Below are positions 1 through 8,475 of a DNA stretch of 64,000 bases, piece after piece. Location of the stretch: NCBI RefSeq assembly GCF_002234405.1, contig NZ_NMQT01000021.1:1-64000 (forward strand), written 5' to 3'. This stretch comes from Amycolatopsis thailandensis. Lineage in GTDB: Bacteria; Actinomycetota; Actinomycetes; Mycobacteriales; Pseudonocardiaceae. The notes under the pieces are model-generated. The model saw nothing but the letters and a program-made list of their open reading frames with translations. It was not told the DNA's origin and ran no database searches. Both the position numbers and the translations under genes were made by a program. How positions within the stretch are numbered: the stretch's first letter is position 1; each line of letters starts with the position of its first letter.

Positions 1-29
1 CGCGCGGGAATCAAGTCGGGGACGTAGCG

Positions 30-139
30 AAGGCCCCCTGCCCTACCCTCAAGGTAGGGAAGGAGGCCTTCACGGACTTCGGAAGTACAGGATGGCCCCC
101 TGCCTTGCGCTAGGCGCAAGGAAGGGGGCCATCATGTAC
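30..139. repeat. Two intergenic GTGAAGGCC-type palindromes
   Basis: Two hairpin-forming inverted repeats lie downstream of the minus-strand uricase gene. The first spans about 30-70, with outer arms AAGGCC and GGCCTT and an inner CCCTACC/GGTAGGG stem. The second spans 85-139, with outer arms GTAC, inner arms CTTGCGC/GCGCAAG and a GGCCCCC/GGGGGCC middle. They could end uricase transcription, but no T-tract follows. Related palindromes recur at 23239, 45577 and 55406, so this is a dispersed family and not a single terminator. Confidence 0.7.
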
Positions 140-183
140 TGGGGAAGCGGGCAGGAGCGGCGGTGACCACCTCGATCGGAGCC

Positions 184-1062
184 CTAGAAGGCGGCGAGAG
201 TGTGCCAGGCCAGGCCCGGGTCCTCCGCGTCATCGCGGAGGACCACACCCTCGATCAGGCCGTACGGGCGGTCGGCGGCGAAGAAGACCTCGTTGTCGTT
301 CTTCAGCCCGAACGGCGAAAGATCCACCAGGAAGTGGTGCTTGTTCGGCAGTGAGAGCCGGACTTCGGCGACCTCTTCGCGTTCCTTGAGCACAGCCTCT
401 CCCATGGCGTACAGCGTCTGCTGCAGGGAGAGGCTGTGCTTGTCCGCGAAGGTCTCCAGCAGGATCCGCCGGACCTCCGCGTGGCTCGTCGCCCAGTCGA
501 TCCCGTCGCCCTGGTAGCGCCAGCGCGCTGTCACGGCGGTCGCGAGGATCCGGTCGTTCGTCTCGGCCAGCGTCGTGTACTCGTCGCGGGGGAAGCCGTG
601 GAACTCCGAACCGGTCGACTTCAGCACGACGAGATCGTCCAGACCGGACACCACCCAGGCCTGACCGTCCTGAACGGTCACCGCGGTCGTCCGCTTTTCG
701 CTGCCCGCCTGGGAGAACGCGTGGTCGTGACCGGAGATGCGGTTCCAGCCGTGTTCGTCGATCAGGATCCGGGCACCGGAGATGTGTTCGAACGAGTCGA
801 CGAAATGCCGTCCGAGGCGCAGCGCGAAGTCCTCGATCTCGCCGACCGGGGATTCCTTGGCGAAGGCGTAGACGGTGTTCTTCTGGGTGTCGGTCGCGAC
901 GACGTCGGCGTTGTCGCCGGTGAGATGCGTGGCCGCGAGGTCGCCGCGCAGCGACGTCGAAACGGTGAGGTCCTTGAGGTGGTGCACGCTGCCTTCGCGC
1001 CGCACGGTGACGAGCCGGACTTCGGCCTTGCCGTACTGGTTGGGGCCCAGGGTGATGGCCAC
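184..1062 (-). CDS. pucL: Uricase (urate oxidase)
   Basis: Cofactor-free oxidation of urate to 5-hydroxyisourate, the first step of this purine-degradation cluster. The 292-residue length is normal for the family. The uricase signature is visible near the middle (VLKSTGSEFHGFPRDEYTTL). The two T-fold halves appear complete, so an active cytoplasmic tetramer is expected. The start is a GTG at 1062, six bases after the HIU hydrolase stop, so the three minus-strand genes uraD-uraH-uricase read as one operon. The next two enzymes of the pathway are the two upstream genes. No membrane segment or peroxisomal tail is seen. Confidence 0.96.
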   Translation of the reverse strand: MAITLGPNQYGKAEVRLVTVRREGSVHHLKDLTVSTSLRGDLAATHLTGDNADVVATDTQKNTVYAFAKESPVGEIEDFALRLGRHFVDSFEHISGARILIDEHGWNRISGHDHAFSQAGSEKRTTAVTVQDGQAWVVSGLDDLVVLKSTGSEFHGFPRDEYTTLAETNDRILATAVTARWRYQGDGIDWATSHAEVRRILLETFADKHSLSLQQTLYAMGEAVLKEREEVAEVRLSLPNKHHFLVDLSPFGLKNDNEVFFAADRPYGLIEGVVLRDDAEDPGLAWHTLAAF

Positions 1063-1068
1063 GGGCGA

Positions 1069-1386
1069 TCAGCTCCCTCGATAGGTGGAATAGGCGAACG
1101 GGCTCAGCAGCAACGGCACGTGGTGGTGCTCGGTCCCGTCGGCGATGCGAAAGGTCAAGGTGACTTCGGGGAAGAAGGAGTCCGGGCCGAGGTGGGCGCC
1201 GGTGTCGAAGACCAGCCGGTACACCCCGGGTTCCAGGGTGTCGGGGCCGAGGTCACGGATCCTGCCGTCGGCGTCGGTCCGCCCGTCGGCGACGGGTTCG
1301 CCCGCGCCGGTTTCGAGCCGGACTCCGACGTCCGCCGCCGGCCGTCCCGCGGCGGTGTCGAGGATGTGCGTGGTCACGAGGCTCAT
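1069..1386 (-). CDS. uraH: 5-hydroxyisourate hydrolase (transthyretin-like)
   Basis: Hydrolyses 5-hydroxyisourate to OHCU, the second urate-degradation step. The 105 residues match the small bacterial HIUase size. The N-terminal strand VTTHILDTAAGRP carries the catalytic His, and the protein ends in the family C-terminal signature YSTYRGS. Its ATG overlaps the end of the decarboxylase gene by four bases (ATGA), indicating translational coupling. The uricase start lies just beyond its stop. No leader or extra domain is present. Confidence 0.96.
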   Translation of the reverse strand: MSLVTTHILDTAAGRPAADVGVRLETGAGEPVADGRTDADGRIRDLGPDTLEPGVYRLVFDTGAHLGPDSFFPEVTLTFRIADGTEHHHVPLLLSPFAYSTYRGS

Positions 1387-1874
1387 GCCGTCACCGCCTT
1401 CTCCAGCCGCAGCGCGGCGATCCTGGCCAGCTCTTGGCCGGCCACTTCGAGTTCCTTCTCCGGATCGTTCGAAAGCCTCGAACGCAGGTTCTCCAGCAGT
1501 TCGGCACCGCTCCGGCCGCTCGCGCAGACCAGGAAGACATGGCCGAACGTCGCTTCGTACTCGGCGTTGGCCGCGGCGAACTCGCGCGCCGCGTCACCGT
1601 CCACACCGGACTGTTCCGAGCGCGACCAGCCCGCTTCGGTGCTTTCGCCGCCCGCTTTCTCCCCGATCCGGGGATGGGCGGCCATGGCGCGCCGGACCTC
1701 TTCGGGGCGCAACGGGGTGAGCGCCTCGGACGCGGCGAGCAGGGCGGCGAGGTCGCCGTACGGGCGCCTGGCCAGCAGGGTTTCCACCCAGCGCGGGACG
1801 TCCAGGCAGGCTGTCAGCGCCGGCCGGACGTCCTGGGCGGGAGCCTGGTCGAACTCTCGAATGGTGAGCGGCAC
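1383..1874 (-). CDS. uraD: OHCU decarboxylase
   Basis: Decarboxylates 2-oxo-4-hydroxy-4-carboxy-5-ureidoimidazoline to (S)-allantoin, the third urate step and the feed for allantoinase. The 163-residue protein shows the active-site block AAHPRIGEKA and the family block FGHVFLVCASGRSGAELL. It starts at a GTG at 1874 and is the promoter-proximal gene of the minus-strand operon. A perfect 15-bp palindrome lies 35 bp upstream, a good candidate operator. All residues I associate with the family appear intact. Confidence 0.95.
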   Translation of the reverse strand: MPLTIREFDQAPAQDVRPALTACLDVPRWVETLLARRPYGDLAALLAASEALTPLRPEEVRRAMAAHPRIGEKAGGESTEAGWSRSEQSGVDGDAAREFAAANAEYEATFGHVFLVCASGRSGAELLENLRSRLSNDPEKELEVAGQELARIAALRLEKAVTA

Positions 1875-1908
1875 GGGAACTGACGGTACGGCGACGCTTC
1901 CGCCGCCG

Positions 1909-1923
1909 TCAACATTTTGTTGA
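1909..1923. promoter_or_regulatory. Candidate operator upstream of uraD-uraH-uricase
   Basis: Perfect inverted repeat TCAACA-TTT-TGTTGA, 35 bp upstream of the uraD start and just after the regulator stop codon. Its position suits a repressor or activator site for the urate operon. The binding protein is inferred to be the adjacent regulator; nothing in the sequence proves it. Confidence 0.6.
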
Positions 1924-1932
1924 ATCAGCTCT

Positions 1933-2490
1933 TCAGTCTTGGTCCCGGTTGAGGTAGTTGTAGACCGTGAACCTCGTGACCCCCAGCGCCTCGGCGACGG
2001 TCGACACCGACTTGCGGAGGCCGAAAGCGCCGCGTTCCTTGAGCAGTCGCACCGCGCGCTGCTTGGCCGCGCGGTCGAGGGTGTCGAGCTTGCCGCCGAG
2101 TTCGCGCTCGACGTCGCCGATGAGGCGGGCCAGCGCGCTGTGCAGCTCGACGGCGGGCTCGCCCGTGTCGTCGCCGACCTGCCGGAGCTGGAGGGTCACG
2201 CGGGTCGCGCCGCCGTTCAGTGCCGCCCTGGCGATGGCGGGGAGCGCGTCGAGCAGGGTGTCGGCGTCGCCGCGGACGAGGGTGCCGAGCGGGCCGAAAT
2301 CGGCGGACAGGCCCGCGTCTTCCGCGGTGTCACGGGCTTTGACGGCGTGTTCGGGTGGCGGACCCTCGCCGTGGAACGGTTCGCTGGTGAACTCGGCTTC
2401 TAACTGCACCAAGCGAAGGTAGCGCCGCCCGGGCTCGTTGACGAGCAGGGTGGCCGGAGTTAATGTCGGAGTGCGAAACCTCGATTCCAC
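1933..2490 (-). CDS. Regulator of purine catabolism, thiamine-binding-like domain plus HTH
   Basis: Predicted transcription factor of 185 residues. The N-terminal part, from about LRLVQLEAEFTSEPFHGEG to TRVTLQLRQ, resembles the small MTH1187/YkoF-type ligand-binding fold. The C-terminal end SVSTVAEALGVTRFTVYNYL is a helix-turn-helix of the YheO/DauR type. It sits between uraD and divergent allB, so it probably controls both. The listed start is the GTG at 2490, but that codon lies inside a perfect palindrome (2485-2499). In-frame TTG 2412 or GTG 2409 would give a 158-159 residue protein and free the palindrome as an operator. A TTA leucine codon follows the later start, suggesting possible bldA control. 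Confidence 0.8.
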   Translation of the reverse strand: MESRFRTPTLTPATLLVNEPGRRYLRLVQLEAEFTSEPFHGEGPPPEHAVKARDTAEDAGLSADFGPLGTLVRGDADTLLDALPAIARAALNGGATRVTLQLRQVGDDTGEPAVELHSALARLIGDVERELGGKLDTLDRAAKQRAVRLLKERGAFGLRKSVSTVAEALGVTRFTVYNYLNRDQD

Positions 2491-2499
2491 CTAGTGGAA
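2485..2499. promoter_or_regulatory. Candidate operator between regulator and allB
   Basis: Perfect inverted repeat TTCCAC-CTA-GTGGAA immediately upstream of the allB ribosome site (GGAGG at 2503-2507). It differs from the TCAACA palindrome at 1909, so two recognition sequences or two proteins may be involved. Confidence 0.6.
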
Positions 2500-2513
2500 G
2501 TTGGAGGCTTTAG

Positions 2514-3842
2514 ATGGACCTGGTGATCAAGGCCGCCCGAGCCGTGACGGCCGCCGGAGAGGTACCCGCGACGATCGGTGTCGACGAGGGCCGCATCGTC
2601 GCGGTGGAACCCGCCGGAACCGCGCTGGACGGCGAGCGGGTGCTCGAATTCGGCGAAGACGTCGTGGTGCTGCCGGGTCTCGTGGACACGCATGTGCACG
2701 TCAACGACCCCGGCCGCACCGAATGGGAGGGTTTCGCTTCGGCGACCCGGGCGGCCGCGGCGGGCGGGGTCACCACGATCGTGGACATGCCGCTGAACAG
2801 CCTGCCGCCCACGGTCGACGTCGCGTCGCTGGAGGTGAAGCGCAAGACCGCCGAGGGGCGGGTGCACGTGGACGTCGGGTTCTGGGGTGGCGCGATCCCC
2901 GGCAATCTCGCGGATCTTCGCGGCCTGCACGAGGCCGGGGTGTTCGGCTTCAAGTCGTTCCTGCTGCATTCCGGTGTCGACGAGTTCCCGCCGCTGGACG
3001 CGCGCGGGCTCGAAGAGGCGATGACCGAACTGCGCACCTTCGACGGGATGATCATCGTGCACGCGGAGGACTCCGACGCGATCGAGCACGCGCCCGATCC
3101 GCACGGCGAGAAATACGAGGACTTCCTGCACTCGCGTCCGCGCGGCGCGGAGAACGTGGCGATCGCGCAGGTGATCGAGCTCGCCAGGAAGACCGGCGTC
3201 CGCGCGCACATCCTGCACCTGTCGTCTTCGGACGCGCTGCCGATGGTCGAGAGCGCGCGGCGCGACGGTGTCCGGCTGACCGCCGAGACCTGCCCGCACT
3301 ATCTGAGTTTCACCGCGGAGGAGATCGGGGACGGCGCGACGCAGTTCAAGTGCTGCCCGCCGATCCGCGAGGCCGGGAACCGGGAACTGCTGTGGCAAGG
3401 CCTCGCCGACGGTGTCATCGACTGCGTGGTGACCGACCATTCACCGTGCACGCCGGAGCTGAAACGCTTCGACAGCGGCGATTTCGGGCTCGCCTGGGGT
3501 GGGATCGCGGGTCTGCAGCTCGGCCTGCCCGCGGTCTGGACCCAGGCGCGGCAGCGCGGTTTCGCACTCACCGACGTCGTCCGCTGGATGGCCGAACACC
3601 CGGCCGCGCAGGCGGGGATGCGGCGCAAGGGACACCTCGCGCCGGGCTACGACGCCGACTTCAGCGTGTTCGCGCCCGACGAGGCATTCGTCGTCGACGT
3701 CGCGAAATTGAAGCACCGCAACCCGGTCAGCGCCTACCACGGGCGTCCGCTCGCGGGCGTCGTCCGGAGCACGTGGTTGCGAGGCGAGGAGATCACCGGT
3801 GACGACCCGGCAGGCGTTCTGCTGACCCGGGGTGACTGCTGA
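2514..3842 (+). CDS. allB: Allantoinase
   Basis: Opens the hydantoin ring of allantoin to allantoate. The 442-residue amidohydrolase keeps the whole metal site: HVH in [17 protein letters not shown], the carbamylated lysine in [11 protein letters not shown], His in IIVHAED and HILHLSSSD, and the Asp in [13 protein letters not shown]. The ATG at 2514 follows GGAGG with six bases between. Allantoicase overlaps or abuts its end, so the two are an operon. Cytoplasmic and binuclear-zinc by family. Confidence 0.97.
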   Translation: MDLVIKAARAVTAAGEVPATIGVDEGRIVAVEPAGTALDGERVLEFGEDVVVLPGLVDTHVHVNDPGRTEWEGFASATRAAAAGGVTTIVDMPLNSLPPTVDVASLEVKRKTAEGRVHVDVGFWGGAIPGNLADLRGLHEAGVFGFKSFLLHSGVDEFPPLDARGLEEAMTELRTFDGMIIVHAEDSDAIEHAPDPHGEKYEDFLHSRPRGAENVAIAQVIELARKTGVRAHILHLSSSDALPMVESARRDGVRLTAETCPHYLSFTAEEIGDGATQFKCCPPIREAGNRELLWQGLADGVIDCVVTDHSPCTPELKRFDSGDFGLAWGGIAGLQLGLPAVWTQARQRGFALTDVVRWMAEHPAAQAGMRRKGHLAPGYDADFSVFAPDEAFVVDVAKLKHRNPVSAYHGRPLAGVVRSTWLRGEEITGDDPAGVLLTRGDC

Positions 3843-3855
3843 GATGGAGGAGACC

Positions 3856-4860
3856 GTGAACGACCGTCCTGAATGGACTGCCCTGCCCGACCTGGCCTCG
3901 CGGAAATTCGGCGGGACCGTGATGTGGGCGACGGACGAGTTGTTCGCCGAGAAGGAGAACCTGGTCAATCCGTGGGTGCCCGCGCACCGGACGGAGACGT
4001 TCGGGCCGAAGGGACAGGTCTACGACGGCTGGGAGACCCGGCGGCACCGTGAGCCCGGCGACGACCAGGCCGTCGTCCGGCTCGGCCTGGCGGGCGCGAT
4101 CACCGGCGTCGTCGTGGACACGGCGTTCTTCAAGGGGAACTACCCGCCGTTCGTCTCGGTCGAGGCGTGCGCCGCCGAGGGATACCCCAGTGCCGCCGAC
4201 TTGTCCACAGTGGACTGGGACGTACTGGTGAAGCGCGGCGCGGCCGCGGGGCACACGGAGAACTTCTTCGAGATCGGCGGGAGCAAGCGCTACACGCACG
4301 TCCGGCTGACCATGCATCCGGACGGCGGAGTGGCCCGGCTGCGGGTGCACGGCACGCCGATCCCGGACCCGCGCCTGCTCGACCCCGGCTCGCTCGACCT
4401 GGCCGCGCTGGAGAACGGCGCGGTGGTCACCGGATGCAGCGACATGTTCTATTCCTCGCCCGGCAACCTGTTCTCACCCGGGCTCGCCGCGCATCAGGCC
4501 GAGGGCTGGGAGACAGCGCGGCGGCGCGATGACGGGAACGACTGGGTCACCGTGCGGCTGGCCGGCGCGGGCGTCGTCCGGTTCGCCGAGCTCGACAACA
4601 GCAACCTCAAGGGCAACGCGCCGGGCTGGGCGGCCCTGAGCGGGCGGGACGGCGACGGCGAGTGGGCCGAGCTGCTGCCGAAGACGCGGTTGCAGCCGGA
4701 CACGCGGCACCGGTTCGCGCTCGCCGAGGGACCTGAGGTGACCGAGGTCCGCCTCGACATCTATCCCGACGGCGGGATGGCGCGCCTACGTCTCTTCGGA
4801 GCGCTTTCCGAGCGGGGCCGTGCCGACCTCGCTGCGCGTTTCGAGGGTGCTCAGGGCTGA
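3856..4860 (+). CDS. alc: Allantoicase
   Basis: Hydrolyses allantoate to ureidoglycolate and urea, completing the pathway encoded here. The protein is an internal duplication typical of the family: VRLTMHPDGGVARLRVHG near residue 160 is echoed by VRLDIYPDGGMARLRLFG near the C-terminus. I chose the GTG at 3856 because GGAGG (3846-3850) lies five bases upstream. In-frame ATG 3844 and GTG 3832 are possible and would overlap the allB end. No urease or ureidoglycolate lyase gene is in the window. The 3' end overlaps a convergent small gene by about ten bases. Confidence 0.95.
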   Translation: MNDRPEWTALPDLASRKFGGTVMWATDELFAEKENLVNPWVPAHRTETFGPKGQVYDGWETRRHREPGDDQAVVRLGLAGAITGVVVDTAFFKGNYPPFVSVEACAAEGYPSAADLSTVDWDVLVKRGAAAGHTENFFEIGGSKRYTHVRLTMHPDGGVARLRVHGTPIPDPRLLDPGSLDLAALENGAVVTGCSDMFYSSPGNLFSPGLAAHQAEGWETARRRDDGNDWVTVRLAGAGVVRFAELDNSNLKGNAPGWAALSGRDGDGEWAELLPKTRLQPDTRHRFALAEGPEVTEVRLDIYPDGGMARLRLFGALSERGRADLAARFEGAQG

Positions 4861-5027
4861 GCCCCGGGCCGGTTCAGGTACGCGGAGAACAGCGACAGGA
4901 CGATCCCGATCGAGAAGATCGCGGTGAGCCACCAAGCGCCGTCGATGGACAGGTTCCACACCAGGGCACCCGCCATGAGCACTGCCATGACGATGTTCCT
5001 GAGCTGCAACGGCGTCGGTTTGGCCAT
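4851..5027 (-). CDS. Small two-helix membrane protein, unknown function
   Basis: A 58-residue protein read directly from the minus strand: ATG at 5027, AAGGTGG just upstream, stop at 4851. After a short basic N-terminus (MAKPTPLQLRN) come two hydrophobic helices, IVMAVLMAGALVWNLSI and WWLTAIFSIGIVLSLFSAYL, joined by DGA. No family is recognised. It converges on allantoicase and overlaps its stop by ten bases. High third-position GC and a clean ribosome site support a real gene. Role unknown. Confidence 0.75.
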   Translation of the reverse strand: MAKPTPLQLRNIVMAVLMAGALVWNLSIDGAWWLTAIFSIGIVLSLFSAYLNRPGAQP

Positions 5028-5083
5028 ACCGCCACCTTCTCACGCGCCGCCCCCGGCGCTGGTCAGGGGGCGGCGCCGGAGGA

Positions 5084-5701
5084 TCAGCCGAGGGCCGCGC
5101 GAAGCCGCCGGTCCCGTTCCTCCGGCGTCTGCCGGGGACAGCTGGCGCATTTCGGATTGCCCGCTTCGTAGATCAAGCAGCAAGAAGCACGGCGTACCAC
5201 GGTGTTCCGCCCGATCCGGGAGAACCGCGGCTCCGGCATCCCGAGACCGATCGCGGCCACGAGCGGTGCCGCCAGCGAGATCGCGCGTTCGGTGTCGCCG
5301 GTCCACAAGAGGCGGTTGCCGATCGAATCCGTCGCGATCGCGCCCAGCGCGCGCGGATTCGCCCCGGTGACGGCCGAGATCGTCCCGATCGCCGTGCCCA
5401 GCGTCGCGGCGAACGCCTCGCCGAGTTCGGCCAGGCCGCCGTCGAGGATCCGTGACGAGCGGGCGCCGGTGAAGCGGCCGTCCGGGACGAGGTCGATCGT
5501 GACGGCGTCGAGCGACGGGTCCAGGGGCGCGCCGTCGCGCACGAGGGACTCCACCGAGGGGGCGACGAGGACCGAGGACAGCGAGTACCACCAGATGGTG
5601 CCGAGCACTTCGGGCCGGGAGCAGCCGTAGAGCTTCGCCGCGCCGCCGACGCGGGCGCTGACCCAGGCGGCGTCGGCGAGCAGGGTCGCGGGCGCCTCCA
5701 T
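5084..5701 (-). CDS. FhuF-like (2Fe-2S) protein
   Basis: 205-residue protein ending in a cysteine cluster, CCLIYEAGNPKCASC, the arrangement used by FhuF-type ferric-siderophore reductases to hold a 2Fe-2S centre. The rest of the protein resembles the FhuF/IucA-IucC-associated ferric iron reductase fold only loosely. Its ATG overlaps the stop of the upstream methyltransferase gene by one base (TGATG), so the two are co-transcribed. No siderophore genes are nearby, so the substrate is unknown. A cytoplasmic reductase role is inferred from the cysteines alone. Confidence 0.85.
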   Translation of the reverse strand: MEAPATLLADAAWVSARVGGAAKLYGCSRPEVLGTIWWYSLSSVLVAPSVESLVRDGAPLDPSLDAVTIDLVPDGRFTGARSSRILDGGLAELGEAFAATLGTAIGTISAVTGANPRALGAIATDSIGNRLLWTGDTERAISLAAPLVAAIGLGMPEPRFSRIGRNTVVRRASCCLIYEAGNPKCASCPRQTPEERDRRLRAALG

Positions 5702-6561
5702 CAGGGCACCGGCCGGTACAGGGTGACGCTGAACGACGTGGTGACGTCCACCGGACCGGTGATCGCGTCGAGGCGTTCCCGTCGTCCGTCACGGTGGAGG
5801 TGATGCGCGCTCGGGCCCATCTCGACGACTTGGCGGACCTGGGCGGGCGACAACTTCACCCGCTGGGTGACTTCGAGCCGGTCCACCCGGCTGAAACGTT
5901 CACCGAGGGTCTCCTCCAGCCGTGCGTCCTTGCCGCCGTCGACGGAGATCACCAGGTCGCCCAGCTCCCGCAGATGCCTGGGGTTCGGCGTCGCGACGAC
6001 CAGCAGCCCGTCCGCGGTCAGGACGCGGTGGAACTGCGGGGCGTTGCGGGGCGCGAAGACGTTGAGGATCAGTGACGCGCTCGAGTCCGCCACCGGCCAG
6101 GGTTCCCACAGATTCCACACGGCCGCGCCCGCGCGCGTGTGCGCGCGAGCGGCCCGGCGCAGGGCGACGGCGGAGACGTCGAGCGCCAGTCCGTACGCGG
6201 CGGGGACGGCGTCGAGCACGTGCGCGAGGTAGTACCCCGTGCCCGCCCCGGCGTCGATGATCAGCCCGTTCCCGACGTGCTCCGAAGCCACCTTCGCGAG
6301 GGCGTCGGCGAGAGGCAGATAGGCGCCCGAAGAGAGCAGGTCGACGCGGGCCGCGACCATCGGCGCGGTGTCCGCCGTGCCGGCCGGGATGCGCGCGTGC
6401 AGAAGATTGACGTAACCCTGCTTCGCCACGTCGAACGAGTGGCCCCGCTCGCAACGCACCGTGCGCCCGGCTGACCCGACCGGGTCACCGCAGACCGAGC
6501 ACAGCAGCGACCGGACGACCTCCGGTGGCAGTGGGTCATTGCCGTGCTCACGCGTGTCCAT
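5701..6561 (-). CDS. rlmA: RlmA-type 23S rRNA (guanine-N1)-methyltransferase
   Basis: 286-residue methyltransferase with an N-terminal zinc finger (CSVCGDPVGS, then CERGHSFDVAKQGYVNLL) followed by a SAM-binding motif, LIIDAGAGTGYYLAHVL. This architecture is that of RlmA(I) and TlrB/RlmA(II), which methylate helix 35 of 23S rRNA at G745 or G748. The TlrB branch gives tylosin-type macrolide resistance in actinomycetes; I cannot assign the branch by eye. The start is ATG at 6561, since the longer upstream reading runs into the divergent amt promoter region. Co-transcribed with the FhuF-like gene. Confidence 0.9.
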   Translation of the reverse strand: MDTREHGNDPLPPEVVRSLLCSVCGDPVGSAGRTVRCERGHSFDVAKQGYVNLLHARIPAGTADTAPMVAARVDLLSSGAYLPLADALAKVASEHVGNGLIIDAGAGTGYYLAHVLDAVPAAYGLALDVSAVALRRAARAHTRAGAAVWNLWEPWPVADSSASLILNVFAPRNAPQFHRVLTADGLLVVATPNPRHLRELGDLVISVDGGKDARLEETLGERFSRVDRLEVTQRVKLSPAQVRQVVEMGPSAHHLHRDGRRERLDAITGPVDVTTSFSVTLYRPVP

Positions 6562-6625
6562 GGGGATATTCGACCACGACGTTTCGCAACCGGACAGAAC
6601 GCACCGGGATCCCGGAAACCTGCGC

Positions 6626-6662
6626 GTAACAACGCCGTACCGACAGTTCACGCGGGTGAAAC
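6626..6662. promoter_or_regulatory. Candidate GlnR box upstream of amt
   Basis: GTAAC-n6-GTACC-n5-TTCAC-n6-GAAAC matches the actinobacterial GlnR pattern gTnAC-n6-GaAAC repeated, with one half-site degenerate. It lies about 75 bp upstream of the amt start. GlnR control of amt-glnK-glnD is established in Streptomyces and is inferred here. Confidence 0.7.
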
Positions 6663-6736
6663 CTGAATCGCGGCCCGAGGAAACACCCCGGTCCAAGGAT
6701 TCCTGCGCAGTACACCCCAGGCACGGGAGGAAGATT

Positions 6737-8466
<1,730 letters not shown>

Positions 8467-8475
8467 GCGTCAGGG

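Noticed and set aside
4201..4209. TTGTCCACA as a third DnaA site
   Set aside because: Single word inside allantoicase coding sequence without the TTATCCACA partner.
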